Assembly: GCA_946478975.1 (NCBI GenBank)
Contig: CAMLEO010000317.1
Span: forward strand, 1-7,482
Origin: an uncultured Steroidobacter sp.
GTDB taxonomy: Bacteria; Pseudomonadota; Gammaproteobacteria; Steroidobacterales; Steroidobacteraceae
DNA: 7,482 bases
Reading direction: 5' to 3'
Part shown: positions 7,128 through 7,482 of the stretch, in pieces
Position numbering within the stretch: the stretch's first letter is position 1
Layout of the letters: every line of letters starts with the position of its first letter
Notes under the pieces: generated by a model
Told to the model about the DNA's origin: nothing
What the model saw: only the letters and a program-made list of their open reading frames with translations
Databases searched by the model: none
Translations under genes and position numbers: made by a program

Positions 7128-7155
7128 GACGATTTAATTCAGACGATTTAATTCA
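7128..7155. repeat. Perfect 14-bp tandem duplication at the end of rseP
   Basis: GACGATTTAATTCA occurs twice without gap or mismatch, at 7128-7141 and 7142-7155. The right copy contains the rseP stop codon (7150-7148) and its last codons on the minus strand; the left copy lies in the rseP-bamA spacer. The pattern is what replication slippage would leave. Because the gene-proximal copy keeps the stop, the RseP C-terminus is not altered by it. Confidence 0.9.
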
Positions 7156-7482
7156 GATGTCTTGCGATGTCGTTATAGAAGGCCAGCGTCATCATCAGGA
7201 TCAGCATCGCGATGCCGATCTGCTGTCCGAGCAGCTGCGCTCGTTCTGAGACCGGCCGGCCCTTCACCAGTTCCGCGAGCTGATACACGATCTGGCCGCC
7301 GTCCAGGATCGGAATCGGCAGCAGATTGAGCACCCCGAGGCTGATGCTGATGAGCGCCAGCGTGCCCAGGTACGTGCGCCAGCCCTGCCGGACCGCGAAA
7401 CCCGTGGTTTCGGCGATGCTGATCGGGCCGGAAATCGCCTTCAAGGAAACGTTGCCGGTGACGATGCGCCCGACGATGCGCA
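7148..7482 (-). CDS. rseP: RIP metalloprotease RseP, C-terminal part (cut by the right window edge)
   Basis: RseP is the inner-membrane site-2 zinc metalloprotease that cuts the anti-sigma factor RseA after DegS, releasing sigma-E, and also clears remnant signal peptides. Only the last 110 residues are present. They begin with RIVGRIVTGNVSLKAISGPI, matching E. coli LITGDVKLNNLSGPIS. They continue with a hydrophobic segment, LGVLNLLPIPILDGG, whose Asp (codon 7303-7301) is the third zinc ligand of the LDG motif, then KGRPVSERAQ and a final transmembrane helix (IGIAMLILMMTLAF). The HExxH zinc site, the PDZ domains and the start lie outside the window. A TTG at 7444 inside the gene is not a start, because RseP similarity continues upstream of it to the window edge. 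The gene sits 78 nt before bamA, the common arrangement that links sigma-E signalling with the insertase it responds to. Confidence 0.95.
   Translation of the reverse strand, partial: RIVGRIVTGNVSLKAISGPISIAETTGFAVRQGWRTYLGTLALISISLGVLNLLPIPILDGGQIVYQLAELVKGRPVSERAQLLGQQIGIAMLILMMTLAFYNDIARHLN

Noticed and set aside
7070..7147. Sigma-E promoter for bamA
   Set aside because: bamA is a sigma-E target in E. coli, but I find no GGAACTT-like -35 with a properly spaced TCTGA-like -10 on the minus strand here; any such promoter may lie within or before rseP.
5432..7249. A 605-codon open frame on the plus strand opposite bamA
   Set aside because: Its product is rich in Arg, His, Val and Asp without recognisable motifs. 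It is antisense to a clear BamA gene and runs on into rseP; such frames are common opposite GC-rich genes.
7148..7444. A separate small membrane protein of 98 residues
   Set aside because: The TTG start is internal: the same frame continues to the window edge with RseP similarity (VGRIVTGNVS), so this is the end of rseP.

Overview
The window is part of the conserved envelope-biogenesis cluster of a GC-rich, diderm (LPS-making) proteobacterium. Every gene lies on the minus strand, so transcription runs from the right end of the window to the left. The order is rseP (3' end only), bamA, skp, lpxD, fabZ, lpxA, lpxB, rnhB (5' end only). This order, the close match to E. coli family motifs that I can recall, and the BamA, Skp and RseP types point to a gammaproteobacterium. 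The high GC content (by eye 60% or more) and details such as the short BamA loop 6 fit a lineage away from the enterics, for example the Xanthomonadales/Nevskiales/Steroidobacter area. That placement is a weak inference.

Region by region: 7148-7482 is the C-terminal 110 residues of the site-2 protease RseP. A 78-nt gap (7070-7147) contains a perfect 14-bp tandem duplication across the rseP stop codon and the bamA ribosome binding region. bamA (4589-7069) encodes the outer-membrane protein insertase. A 63-nt AT-rich gap (4526-4588) precedes skp (3920-4525). From skp onward the genes are very tightly packed (gaps of 17, 12, 8, 11 and 2 nt): lpxD, fabZ, lpxA, lpxB, rnhB. The left edge cuts rnhB after 109 codons.

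The genes work together on the outer membrane. RseP acts in the sigma-E stress response to misfolded outer-membrane proteins. Skp carries unfolded outer-membrane proteins across the periplasm and BamA inserts them. LpxA, LpxD and LpxB catalyse three early steps of lipid A synthesis from UDP-GlcNAc. FabZ works in fatty-acid elongation, which supplies the 3-hydroxyacyl-ACP used by LpxA and LpxD. RnhB is a housekeeping nuclease that usually rides at the end of this cluster.

I see no mobile element, CRISPR array, tRNA, rRNA or foreign-looking insert, and no evidence of an undescribed system. The observations worth a second look are fine-scale: relocated cysteines and shortened loop 6 in BamA, substituted acyl-chain ruler positions in LpxA and LpxD, extra low-complexity tails on Skp and LpxD, and the tandem duplication at the end of rseP.
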